A stretch of DNA of 64,000 bases from Nectonema munidae (Eukaryota; Nematomorpha; Nectonematoida; Nectonematidae): NCBI GenBank assembly GCA_030549495.1, contig JAUIRK010000293.1, forward strand, positions 682,001 through 746,000, given 5' to 3'. A program made the translations under genes and the position numbers. The notes below the pieces were generated by a model. The model searched no databases and was not told the DNA's origin. It saw only the letters and a list, made by a program, of their open reading frames with translations. Below are positions 33,836 to 43,455 of the stretch, piece by piece (position 1 is the stretch's first letter; each line of letters opens with the position of its first letter).

Positions 33836-34974
33836 TACAATGGTGTGGTGCTGAGTTATTGATTTTTAACGTCTTTTGTGTGCATTTTTCTGCTGTATGA
33901 TATTCTGTTAACAAATTCTAATATTGTGAATTCAATGGTTATGATATTTTTTAATTAAAATAAAAATTTTTTATCAACTTTTTATCACTTCGGTCGAAAC
34001 AAACACTCTTAGCCTAGCGTAGAATCGTTCTGATTGTTTGAAATGAAATAAAGCAATCATATTCAGATGGCCGGTGCCGTGGTCGTTTCTCGCATTTTTG
34101 GTTCCTCTAAAAAACAACTGATCATACCATATAAAAAAAATGCAACAGTATTTGTCTGCTAAAGTGATGTAGCGGACGTAAAGAACTCCTGTCTCTGTTT
34201 ATCGGATTTAATGTTTTTTGCAATGAATTTAAACGTAACTTACCCAATTCGGGTATTGTAAATTCAATACTATAGTGTTGTTTGATGAAAATCAATATAA
34301 GTTATCAAAAAAAGTTATTAAAATCGTTACTCAACTCCAAATTAGATTTTTTTATTAACGATATTTAAAATAACTGTTATGAAATAATCTCTCAAAAATA
34401 AATCTAAAAATGTCGATTTCCTTCATATTCTCAATACAAATAAATAGATTTTTACACACATACATTATACATCCATTTTCAAGCATTCTCAATTCAATGG
34501 TTATGTTTATTTTTTTCAAAACGTGTCAAAAAACCCATTTCATTATAACCCTCGCTTGACGGACTCTATGTATTTTTTCCACTCTCAACATTAAAACGCT
34601 ATTTACACAAAATTTTATTATAGAAACCTCAATTACCACTAACATGTAAATCTTCTTTACAATTTTAAGTTTAATCTTTAGTAAAAAAAATTATTTTGTT
34701 GCTATATTTTTTTACCAAAACTTAAAAATAATAAATTTATCATAAAAAATTAATAGATGGCGTTAATTTATATATATATAATAATTTTAAAAAATTTATG
34801 GATTTAACTTTACAACGCATATATTTATATTTTCAAGCTATTCTCATAACACGAATAACCGGTTTTTACTTCAAAAAAAAACTTAGTGTAAAAAAGTCAA
34901 ATAACAGGTGTTAAAATTTTATTTTAAACCTATAAACTTAGAGGCATAACCATATTTTTTTTTCTTTCCTCAAG
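33836..34974. other. No gene; AT-rich, with dispersed repeat
   Basis: A copy of the dispersed repeat (TTTTTACACACATACATTAT, TCAAGCATTCTCAATTCAAT, AACGTGTCAAAAA) lies at about 34260-34540. The rest is AT-rich without coding signal. Confidence 0.5.
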
Positions 34975-36511
34975 TTTCCTGAAAGTTTCCTTTCTCGACG
35001 CTCATTCCAGATCAGAATAAATAACAAATTTTCAAGGAGAATAAGCCTAGGCCGCGGGGTCCCCCAAGGTTCACCTCTAAGCCCTCTTCTGTTCAACTTC
35101 TACATATCTGATATTAGGGACTCTTTCAATAAGTCAATCTATGCTAGGATAATCAGTTGCAAGTTCATCATCTTTGGCGCTAATTGTCCCAAAAATAACC
35201 CGCCAACTATAGGGAATATTCCCCGAACCTAAAATATCTAAGAATCAATTGGGATGCAGGATTTAGTTTTCATCGTGAAGCTCACGAAAAGATAAAAAAA
35301 GGGGAAGAAGGATCTAGCGCTATATGGATGTCTTAAAGACCTTGGGGTCAATTCCACGGTGGTAGGCAAGGTCATTAAAATCCTAACAATGCCGAAATTG
35401 ACTTATGGAAACTCCATTTTGGGATGCCTTCCCTCAACTTGGACCAACAAAATAGATGACCTCGTGTATAAACTTTTTAGGACTGTTTATGGCAACCCTT
35501 TCACTATTGCTCATAGCCGAACCTCCTTTTCTTGGTTCCAGAAAAGGTTGGAGAAATTAAATAAAAAGTTTATAGAAAAATTAAGAACACACAAGCATTG
35601 CCCACAATTATGCCAAGCTTGGGAGCTCACGCAAACCCAGGCTGAAGCGTTCTTGGGGGTATATGCTAAAAAAAAGAGAAAAGTTATCCTAGGTGACTAC
35701 CCATATACAATAGCCCCCAAGCAATAGGGAATTCTGCGTTCTGCGATATAGTTCTGTTTTTTCTGAGTTCTAGATCCGCCTACTTAAATTTAGGATTGGC
35801 ACAAGGTATAAGTCCCAAAACAGTTTCATGTTACGAGCTAGGTTAGGCATAGTCGGTAATCTGGCCTCTATAGGAGTCCGCTTCTAGGACCGTCTAAACA
35901 TTCCAATATTAAAACATATATCCTAGGGACGACATTAAGGGATGAAGTCAAATTCCAGGGGTAGATTGTTCCTAACCTAGCATGCCTTAAATTATGTATA
36001 TCTTTCTTAACCCTATAACATGTATCAAATATTATTTATTAATAATATATAAGATATTGCATGCCTTCAAACGCTTCTATTTTAATAGCATATACCTTTT
36101 ATAATCATATTCTTTTATTTAGGAACAAGATACATTCCGTCGTGCCGGTTTTTTACCCTGGTTTTCTTCCTCTGAAGAATTCAAAGGTTTTTACGGTTAG
36201 GTAGTGCTCTAGCGACGCGATTCTACGTGGTTAGTAATCAAGCTATCACTAGACAATAAGTTTGTTTCCCAAATTGGGAGCGTTCGCGTTAAGATTGTAT
36301 CGTTCTCTCAGTTGTATTTATATATTGTAACATAAATTCTTGTAAAATACTATATATAATAGAGCTATTCTTTTGTAACAAGGGCCGATTGGTGTTTAGT
36401 GGGATGGAAAGTCCAGTTAGACTTGGACTCAGCATTCCGGGCGGGCCACGATATCCGTAAGGATGGGTGCGAACGTCACAAAACAACTTAATTAATTAAT
36501 TAATTAATTAG
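34975..36511 (+). mobile_element. Decayed LINE, reverse transcriptase C-half and 3' end
   Basis: The plus strand reads SLGRGVPQGSPLSPLLFNFY then ISDI, a canonical RT motif 4 (GVPQGSPLSP.LF..YI.DI). The YADD region is lost. The frame at 35359-35727 contains MPKLTYGNSILGCLPSTWTN and then LEKLNKKFIEKLRTH, typical of the region after RT. A probable 3' UTR follows, ending in an AATT/TTAA tract at 36487-36511 that may be the tail. Broken by frameshifts and a deletion. Jockey/I-like by motif, not proven. Confidence 0.75.
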
Positions 36512-36820
36512 CCTGTATACTACAATGGTTTCTATTCCATGTACAAATGACTAGGTAGATGTAAGATATACCTCATTCGCGGAAAAGATGTTAGAAAAGT
36601 TATTTTATATATATTTGTCAAATAATTAAAATAAAATTGTATAAAATCAAAGAATCGAAAAATATTCTTTAAAAAATCAAAAAATATTAAACTTTCTGTT
36701 CATATTTTGCTACCTCATACGATGTTACAAAAGTTATTACCTATACTTTGCAATTTGCACGATTTTAAATATATTTGTCAAATAAATCAAAGAATCGAAA
36801 AATGTTCAAATCAAAAAATA

Positions 36821-36960
36821 TTTATTCTTTTTAAATTTATCGTTCGCTCCCTTTACTTTTAGTTTCGTATATGCATAATTTGATAAAAATTATTAAAGAC
36901 TAGGTTTATCTTTCTATTCTAAAAGTAAGGGGAGCCAACGATATATTTAAAAAGAATAAA
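36821..36960. repeat. Inverted repeat (arms 42 bp, loop about 56 bp)
   Basis: TTTATTCTTTTTAAATTTAT...CTCCCTTTACTTTTAG at 36821-36862 is the inverse of CTAAAAGTAAGGGGAGCC...AAGAATAAA at 36919-36960, with few mismatches. It could be a MITE remnant or a foldback structure. A direct repeat with ATATTTGTCAAATAA and TCAAAGAATCGAAAAAT lies upstream (36611-36664 and 36768-36806). Confidence 0.75.
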
Positions 36961-37166
36961 TGCCATCAACTTAATCAGATTAATCGGCTTTTTTGTTGTT
37001 TGATCGGTATTAGCAAATTTATGGTTTATCGATTTTATCAGCTAAACCAATGGATAAAGTAAGGTTTATACTAGAGTAGAGCTATAGGGAGTAAAAGAAC
37101 CTTTCTATTTTATGCATATCTCTTTGTACATCTAATATCATTTTAATGAAAGCTTCACAATTAAAT

Positions 37167-38290
37167 AATAATAATAATAATAATAAATTTTACGCCTAGT
37201 GTTCCAAGCACGCTGAGGTTTAGCCGGTTGTTACCACTATGGCATTTAATCTCTCATTATTTTGCGTCTCCATTCATCTCTATTTTGTTCGTCCCCTAAT
37301 GCTAAATGTCTTTTGCTCATGTCTTTTTTAACTATTTCTATCCATGTCATCTTTGGCCGGTCTTTACTCTTACCTAAAGTTTGATTTTTATAAGCTTCTT
37401 TAATTATATCACCGAAAGGTCTTCTATTTACATGCCCAAACCACGTTAACCTTTGTATTTCTAAAACTTTATTTATTTCATTTACTTGACATAAACTTCT
37501 TATCTTTTCATTACTTATTTTATCTTTTAAATTAAATTTGCACATGATTCTTAACTTCCTCATCTCTTTGGTGTTTAGTCTATTTTTCTCAGATTCTTTT
37601 AAAGCCCAAACGTTGGCCACTATACACTAAACTAGACCTAATGCAACTTTTATAAAGAAAACCCCTTAATTTTAACGAAAAGATTCTATGCATAAAATAC
37701 AACTTAACGCTTTAAATTTTTTCCAAGTTAGTTGTATTCTATGTTCTACAGAGTTACTTACACTACCTGTTTTCTCTAAAACCCCACCTAAATAAAAAAA
37801 TTGTTTGACCTCTTCTAATTCTAACCCCCCCCCCCCCCCCTACTACTACTTTTTCTTCCATTACTACATCGGTATTTGGGTTGAAACTTAAACAGCAGTT
37901 AAATTTGTTGTATTTATCAAACTGCCCTTGATGTTTGAGCATTTTTTATGCACCCACTTATTGCAATGTACACAAAGAATAGAGTTTCTTTTAACTCTTT
38001 TTTCGCTAACTCCACATGGATCTATTTTGGAAACTGTGTTCTCAGTACCCTTAAAAGAATCGCTAATTTTTATCCACTTAGTTTTGCTAGAGTTTATTCT
38101 TAAACATTTTTTTATAGTGTCTCATACCATGTGCTAATCTTTTTACTTAATTCTTCAGAAGATTCTCCTATTAGTACTATATCATCTGCATATAAAATCT
38201 CACTCGTATCTTCTTTAATTAAATCCTTAAGAATTTCATCCAGAAGGATACTAAATAAAAAGGGGCTTAAAATCGAAGCTTGATGTAACC
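37167..38290 (-). mobile_element. RTE-type LINE, 3' half, with zinc-knuckle insertion
   Basis: On the minus strand, ASILSPFLFSILLDEILKDL near 38280-38220 is followed by EILYADDIVLIGESSEE at about 38197-38147, the RT catalytic box. Then comes a Cys/His stretch with CVHCNKWVHKKCSNIKG near 37980-37940. The C-terminal part at 37620-37246 (LTWFGHVNRRPFGDIIKEAY, KDRPKMTWIEIVKKDMSKR) is the standard end of RTE-like LINE ORFs. The 3' end is an (ATT)n run at 37167-37186 read on the minus strand. A poly-C run at 37825-37840 lies inside. Two or more frameshifts; the 5' half is absent. Confidence 0.85.
37825..37840. repeat. Poly-C homopolymer
   Basis: Sixteen C in a row inside the LINE remnant, unusual in such AT-rich DNA; it may be an assembly or sequencing length error. 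Confidence 0.9.
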
Positions 38291-38796
38291 CTACTTTTAT
38301 TAAAATGCTTATTATTATATGTTTATATTATATTTTATGTTTTTTTTGAAAGAAACCCCATTATAAAGATTAGTTGAAAAACAAGTGCAACTTAATATGC
38401 ACTCATCTAAATGAAGTACTATTTGATATGAGTGGTTTATTATAATACATCAAAAATATATTATTAACATTTTTTACTGTGTCATCAACCTTTGTATGTC
38501 ACTTTCGGTATACATTGTGTTTACTTGAAAATTTATTGTTTTTTAGTGTCATTCAATTTTAAGCATCATTATATTGTTTCTTCAATTTCATTCAAGCACA
38601 AGTAAGTTTTTAAAATTCTTGATATGTGATCAAATGTAAGATAAAACGTTTGCATTTTTTCTAGATATAATAGGTTTAAAATGAAAACAAGAAAACAAAG
38701 TGAAATTTACCTGATTGGATGTCATGAAACTAAAATTTTTGGATCTAAACTGCCATCGTATCGTCAAACTTTGAAATATTTTTTTATCTCCAAAGA

Positions 38797-39665
38797 TTGA
38801 GAGCAAAACTATTAGAGAATCTAGCAAAACTGCTGTTATACAAAAATACATATAAAATCTGGACAAAAGCTGGCATACCAGCTCAAGCTCCTAAAAATGC
38901 AATTGAAAAATTGTTTTATGAGTGGAAATTTCAAAAACATAAATATCGTCTCACTCGTGGACATAAACAAAAAGTTTACAAATTTACTGATAAGCTCGAT
39001 GATCTTTTTGATATTGCTCATGCAAACGCATTGAACATGATTAAAATTCAAGAAGACAAAGATTTTCTTATAGCACAAGAAAAAAGGCCGTGTTGGATCT
39101 CTTGCAAGTGAAGACAAAATAGAAGCACGTCGCAAAGAAAAAATACAACAGAGAAAAGAAGCAGAAATTTAACATCAAAAGCGATCTCAAGAAGAATTGG
39201 AAAAGTATCAGAAAAATGTAGTTCTTTTAGATAACTCTTCTAAAGATGTCAGTTCAGAAAAATTGAATCTGAATAACAAAATACAAAAGATAGTCCAAAA
39301 ACCAAAAAAAGCACTTCAATTAATGTTCATCCTCAAGACTAACATCAGCATTAGATCGAACTAAAACTTCGTTAAGAAAGGCCACTTATTTTCTTGACGA
39401 AATGGCTTCAGCTCTTAATTGTGATGTCAACATTTTGAATATAAACAGAAATTCTATCCAAACAGCAAGAATCAAAAAAACTTCGAAGTAATATACCATC
39501 CGATGTTCCACTAACTCTTCAATGGGATAGTAAATTAGTGGAGGATTTAACTTTAAAGAAGCATGTTGATCGTCTCCCTATATTTGTGTCTGGTGATGGA
39601 ATTGAAAAGCTTTTGGAAGTTTCAAAGTTGACTTCAGGAACAGGTAAAGCACAAGCTTCTGGCAA
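38797..39665 (+). pseudogene. hAT-like transposase, copy C (N-terminal part)
   Basis: The plus strand reads LLENLAKLLLYKNTYKIWTK, then KLDDLFDIAHANALNMIK (landmark LFDIAHA, as in copy A), then a basic RRKEKIQQRKEAEI. Further on is LQWDSKLVEDLTLKKHVDRL and VSGDGIEKLLEVSKLTSGTG, matching copy B's GVPKLASKTG and copy A's DGKL. The similarity stops at about 39665, next to the LTR-element fossil. Frameshifts and stops are present. It supplies the N-terminal end that copy B lacks. Confidence 0.75.
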
Positions 39666-39689
39666 CCATGGATCCAAATGAAGTCACTT

Positions 39690-40440
39690 TCATCTAGGTT
39701 ATCTATACCAAGGTAGCACTAACCGATTATCACCTATTAGGATTAACGCCAGACCTATTCGAGACTGGTGCAGTAGTATTTGAATAAGCAAAAAAGAGAA
39801 AATAGGAGGAATAAAAGAAAGTAAGAAAAGTTATATTCGGAAAAAACGTTTATTGATAAATTGTTTTAGCGTGATCACTTGATCTCTTTGATAAAGAATA
39901 TAAAAGCATATAAGATGTTTTACTCAAAATGCTATATAAAATATATCTTTTAAGGTAGAATAAATATAAGATGTGATAAATGTATATGTACATATTGCTA
40001 GAAAAAGGGATGGATACCTTTTGCTATATAACAACAATGTCAAATGATAAATAAATTAAGAGGAAGGATGAAAATAGAACTTATCCAGGGGGGATTGTTG
40101 CGAAGAAAATGCATTATTTATGTGTGTTCTGTATCGTAGTGGTTACAAATAAATGAACTAATGGATTCAAAAGTAAAAGCATAACATGTTTGCGACAGAA
40201 CCGGGAGGAAGTTGATTGAAAGAGTATTAAAAGTGTTATGTATAAAAGCGAGTATCCTTTCTTCGTGTAGGATGATGATATTGTGGATGAATTCTATGAG
40301 AGTAGAAGAAACTTCGAGTTATACAGCAGAAATTTTGGGATCATCTTCGCTATCCTTCGAGTCATCTTTATCTAAATAAATTATGTATATAGTGGTAATC
40401 CAAATTTAACATCAAAATTCACGTGTGTCTACGAATCAAT
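39690..40440 (+). mobile_element. LTR-retrotransposon fossil, 3' end with LTR (copia-like)
   Basis: A short coding remnant at about 39706-39786 (ALTDYHLLGLTPDLFETGAV) resembles the end of a copia-type polyprotein. A purine-rich tract (CCAGGGGGGA at about 40085-40094) precedes a putative LTR starting TGTTGCGAAG near 40096. The LTR contains a TATAAAAG at about 40242 and an AATAAA-like signal near 40374, and ends near 40410-40440 (exact end unsure). The 5' part of the element is absent from the window. Old and incomplete; family assignment is moderate. Confidence 0.5.
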
Positions 40441-40689
40441 TTTTTTGACACTTTTGAATAATAGGTCGCCTCTTATCAACCACCTATCACATAATTTTGG
40501 GTTTTTTCATCATTCAAAAAATGTAATAAATTAGTACCGTGTACTCTACTCTTTGCTGCAACGTTTATATGCAGTAGTACTGTAATTTTTATTCATTTAT
40601 TCAATCAAGATATAAAAAATATTCACATAAAAAATAGATGAAATGAGTAACAAGAGATATAAACATATCTTAATTCAAAGTTCTGATCT

Positions 40690-41345
40690 CATCAAAACCT
40701 GATTCGGGCATAGCAATTACTTGATGTAGGTAGAGCTTTCATGGTGTCTTCAACGGGATGTTTGTCAAGTACTCCTGATCGAAGTTCGAGCTTTTCTATC
40801 TTCTTGACTGCTTCTGAGCGTTCTTATCGGCTTCAATACTTTTGCATTATTCATACGACTCTTCTTCTGCTCAGATTGGTCAGTTATCTTTGGTTTCAAC
40901 ATCTTTTTTTATAGCTCCATGACTCGCTTTTATACCCCTCACTCAAAAACATTTTGTGTACAGTGTGCGTATAAAACTAGCCAGTTTTGATTGATGCGTG
41001 GGAGTTATCTTCATTATATTTATCATGTGCAGGTGTATTGAGATCGCTGTTTAGAAGGGAAACGTTAACAAAAATAACAGACGATTTTGTTTACAAACCA
41101 ACTTTCTTAGTTTCTTTTGATGATTCCCCAACTGGTTTTGCGAGAATCTTAGTTACTTCAGTTGTTGTATCGTCGTAGAGTTTCTCCTTAATTCCTTTGT
41201 TGAAGACGTGACATTCTCTCCTTTAACTAATGATCACTCGCGCATAGCTGGTGTTGAAGGCATTCACGTCAGCTCAACATACATTGCATTTCTTGTGAAC
41301 TTTGAACTTGGACTTCTAGCGATATGACTTCAGATTACCTCCAGC
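40690..41345 (-). pseudogene. Coding-like relic, unrecognised
   Basis: The minus strand contains NKGIKEKLYDDTTTEVTKIL continuing AKPVGESSKETKKVGL (41217-41090) and LELRSGVLDKHPVEDTMKAL continuing PTSSNCYARI (about 40800-40705). Codon composition is GC-richer than the surroundings and lacks low complexity, but frames break and no splice sites fit clearly. I recognise no family. Could be an old gene, a pseudogene or a transposon part. Confidence 0.3.
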
Positions 41346-43309
41346 ATGTATAATCGAAAGAAAGATAAGGTTTTTGATGTGACTGTAAAACGTTGATGGT
41401 GAACTGAATTTTTTATATGCTAGTGATGAAATAAAAAACTACTAAATTTGGCGTCTTGTCACTTGGTAATAATATCGTCTACGATAATAAAATTGGCCGA
41501 ATTTTATAATAAGAATTTGGTGAATGATGGTAAGACAATCGGATGAATCATAAATTTGGAAGATGTAAAAAATTTAAAAATATTAATGTAATAAATTATA
41601 AAAAAAATTTCTATAAAGAGCGTTCAGTTAACGAGAGAAAATTAAGAAAAAGTTTGAAATTTTTTTAAAAATCTGAGTTTCCACATTGCAGGGTTTCACT
41701 TTTCGCTTCACAATTTGGAATGTAACTATCGCGATAAACGAGGATCTACTTGTTCAATGTTCTTAACTTTTAGAATAAAAAAAAATCATCATAAAAAAAT
41801 ATATTTTAAAGATTTTTGATAAAAAAATATAGTTTTCAAAACATTGAATACACGGCATTATATTTAATTTGTTTAAAAAATGAAGATTTTGAAAGTCTGA
41901 GATTTCATTTTATTGAACATATACTATATAAATAAAAAATAAAATCAAGTTTTATTTTTCATTCAAAATCATTCAATTACATCGCATTATTTTTAATTTG
42001 CCCTAAAAAAATGAAGATTTAGGAAGGTTTTAAGAGTTCACTTTATTTAGGTAAAAAGTTACTCCTATTTTTATAATGTCTAGGGTGATGTCATTTCGCG
42101 TGATTCGGTATTCAAATAACAGGTGTCGATTGGTTATGCGTTTTAATCCCGCGTAAGAGCCACATCAAATCTTTATGCTATAAGGAGCGTAATGTTTATG
42201 TCTAATTGTATGCTTTCTTTTTCAATGTTCTTGGTACAATCGTGTCACACTGATATGTAAACAGACCAATCATTTATTTAGCACTTTGAGGACCAGTTGA
42301 TTCAGCTGTACCAGGAAATGAACATCGTTTGGTTGAAAAGGAAAATAGACGACTAGTCTTAAAAATTGTGTTCCTCAAGGGATTAAAGTTCCATTACCAA
42401 ATGAACCACGCACGTTAAACAAATATTATGCGTGATGAATGCATAACATGTCTTAGAACATTTTATGTCGGTAAAAAAAGTAAAGTAGATTAGTACCTTC
42501 TAGAAAATTTAGCCTAGTTTTGGAAGCGCATTGATTATTGTTGTGGTTGTGATTTGTATGAGTGCAATTTAAGAAAGTGCTTGATGAAATTGTAGACATT
42601 TTTTTCCAAGGAACGAAAGCTTGAGTTTTTTCCTTGTATAAAGAATAACACAGAGAATCGGGCTCTTGTAGGCAATACGTCGAAGATTTGGATTTAGAAT
42701 GAGAATGATCACAGTGATGGCGATAGTTACGGTTATTTTGTGTGAAATGATTAGTGACTGAAAAAATAAGATAGAATTTTTCATATAAAAAGATAATATA
42801 GAATTCAATGTTTTTTTACAATTTACATGCCCTTACAGAGTTTAACTATCAATATTTTTACCTCATAAATATTTTCTTACACTTGAATATATCAACATAT
42901 GGTGAATCTTGCTAAGATTTTTGAGTTAGCAGTACACTTTTTGAAAATGCAATAGTGTACATAAATTTTTTCCAACTTACTTAGAATTGACTTGATGGAA
43001 ACAAAAAACTGGCGTTCATTTGTAAATCAAATTCAAAATATTTTATTTTAAAAACCTAAATTAAGTAATCATGAATAATTAACAGCATGAAGGACTTAAT
43101 GCAGCACACTGAGATTATTGGCGACAGACAAAAGTGATTTAGGGAAGTATACACAAATGTTCTAGATTATAAATGGATTAATCTCTTCACCAGTAAACTT
43201 TTACTTTGAATGGAATTAAATAGGAATATTAGTAAAGCGTTTGGTACCAAATGGATTAATGGAAGAAAAAAACAAATTTGTTTCCACGTGTTAAAATTTG
43301 ATATAAACT
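41346..43309. other. Intergenic, no supported gene
   Basis: AT-rich. A plus-strand stretch at about 42290-42440 has coding-like composition (GPVDSAVPGNEHRLVEKENR, VPQGIKVPLPNEPRTLN) in two frames, but no family is recognised. Confidence 0.4.
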
Positions 43310-43455
43310 TTAAAGATAAAAATGAATACCATTTCTTAAACTGTCTTTGTTGTAGTGGGAATTAGTATTTGAATGGTGGCTAGATGATTCAGGAGGTAAG
43401 AAATTTGATGAAATCACTGGACGTCGAGAGGGTATTGGTGGGGGAGGTTTAGGAG
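43310..43455 (-). CDS. RAPGEF last exon: proline-rich C-terminus
   Basis: The acceptor CATTTCAG joins in phase 1 and gives [20 protein letters not shown] then [19 protein letters not shown] and a stop at 43310-43312. Proline-rich ([10 protein letters not shown]) like the vertebrate tail REPPPTPPGY. No PDZ-binding C-terminus is obvious. A competing exon-like stretch lies at 45030-44880 with a following AATAAA, so alternative ends are possible. Confidence 0.65.

Noticed and set aside
36255-36293. piggyBac-type terminus (CCCAAATTGGGAGCG ... TTAA)
   Set aside because: It resembles the MITE end but no second end with TTAA was found nearby.
36289-36486. 65-codon minus-strand frame with a proline-rich start
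   Set aside because: It overlaps the probable 3' end and tail of the plus-strand LINE and has no similarity of its own.
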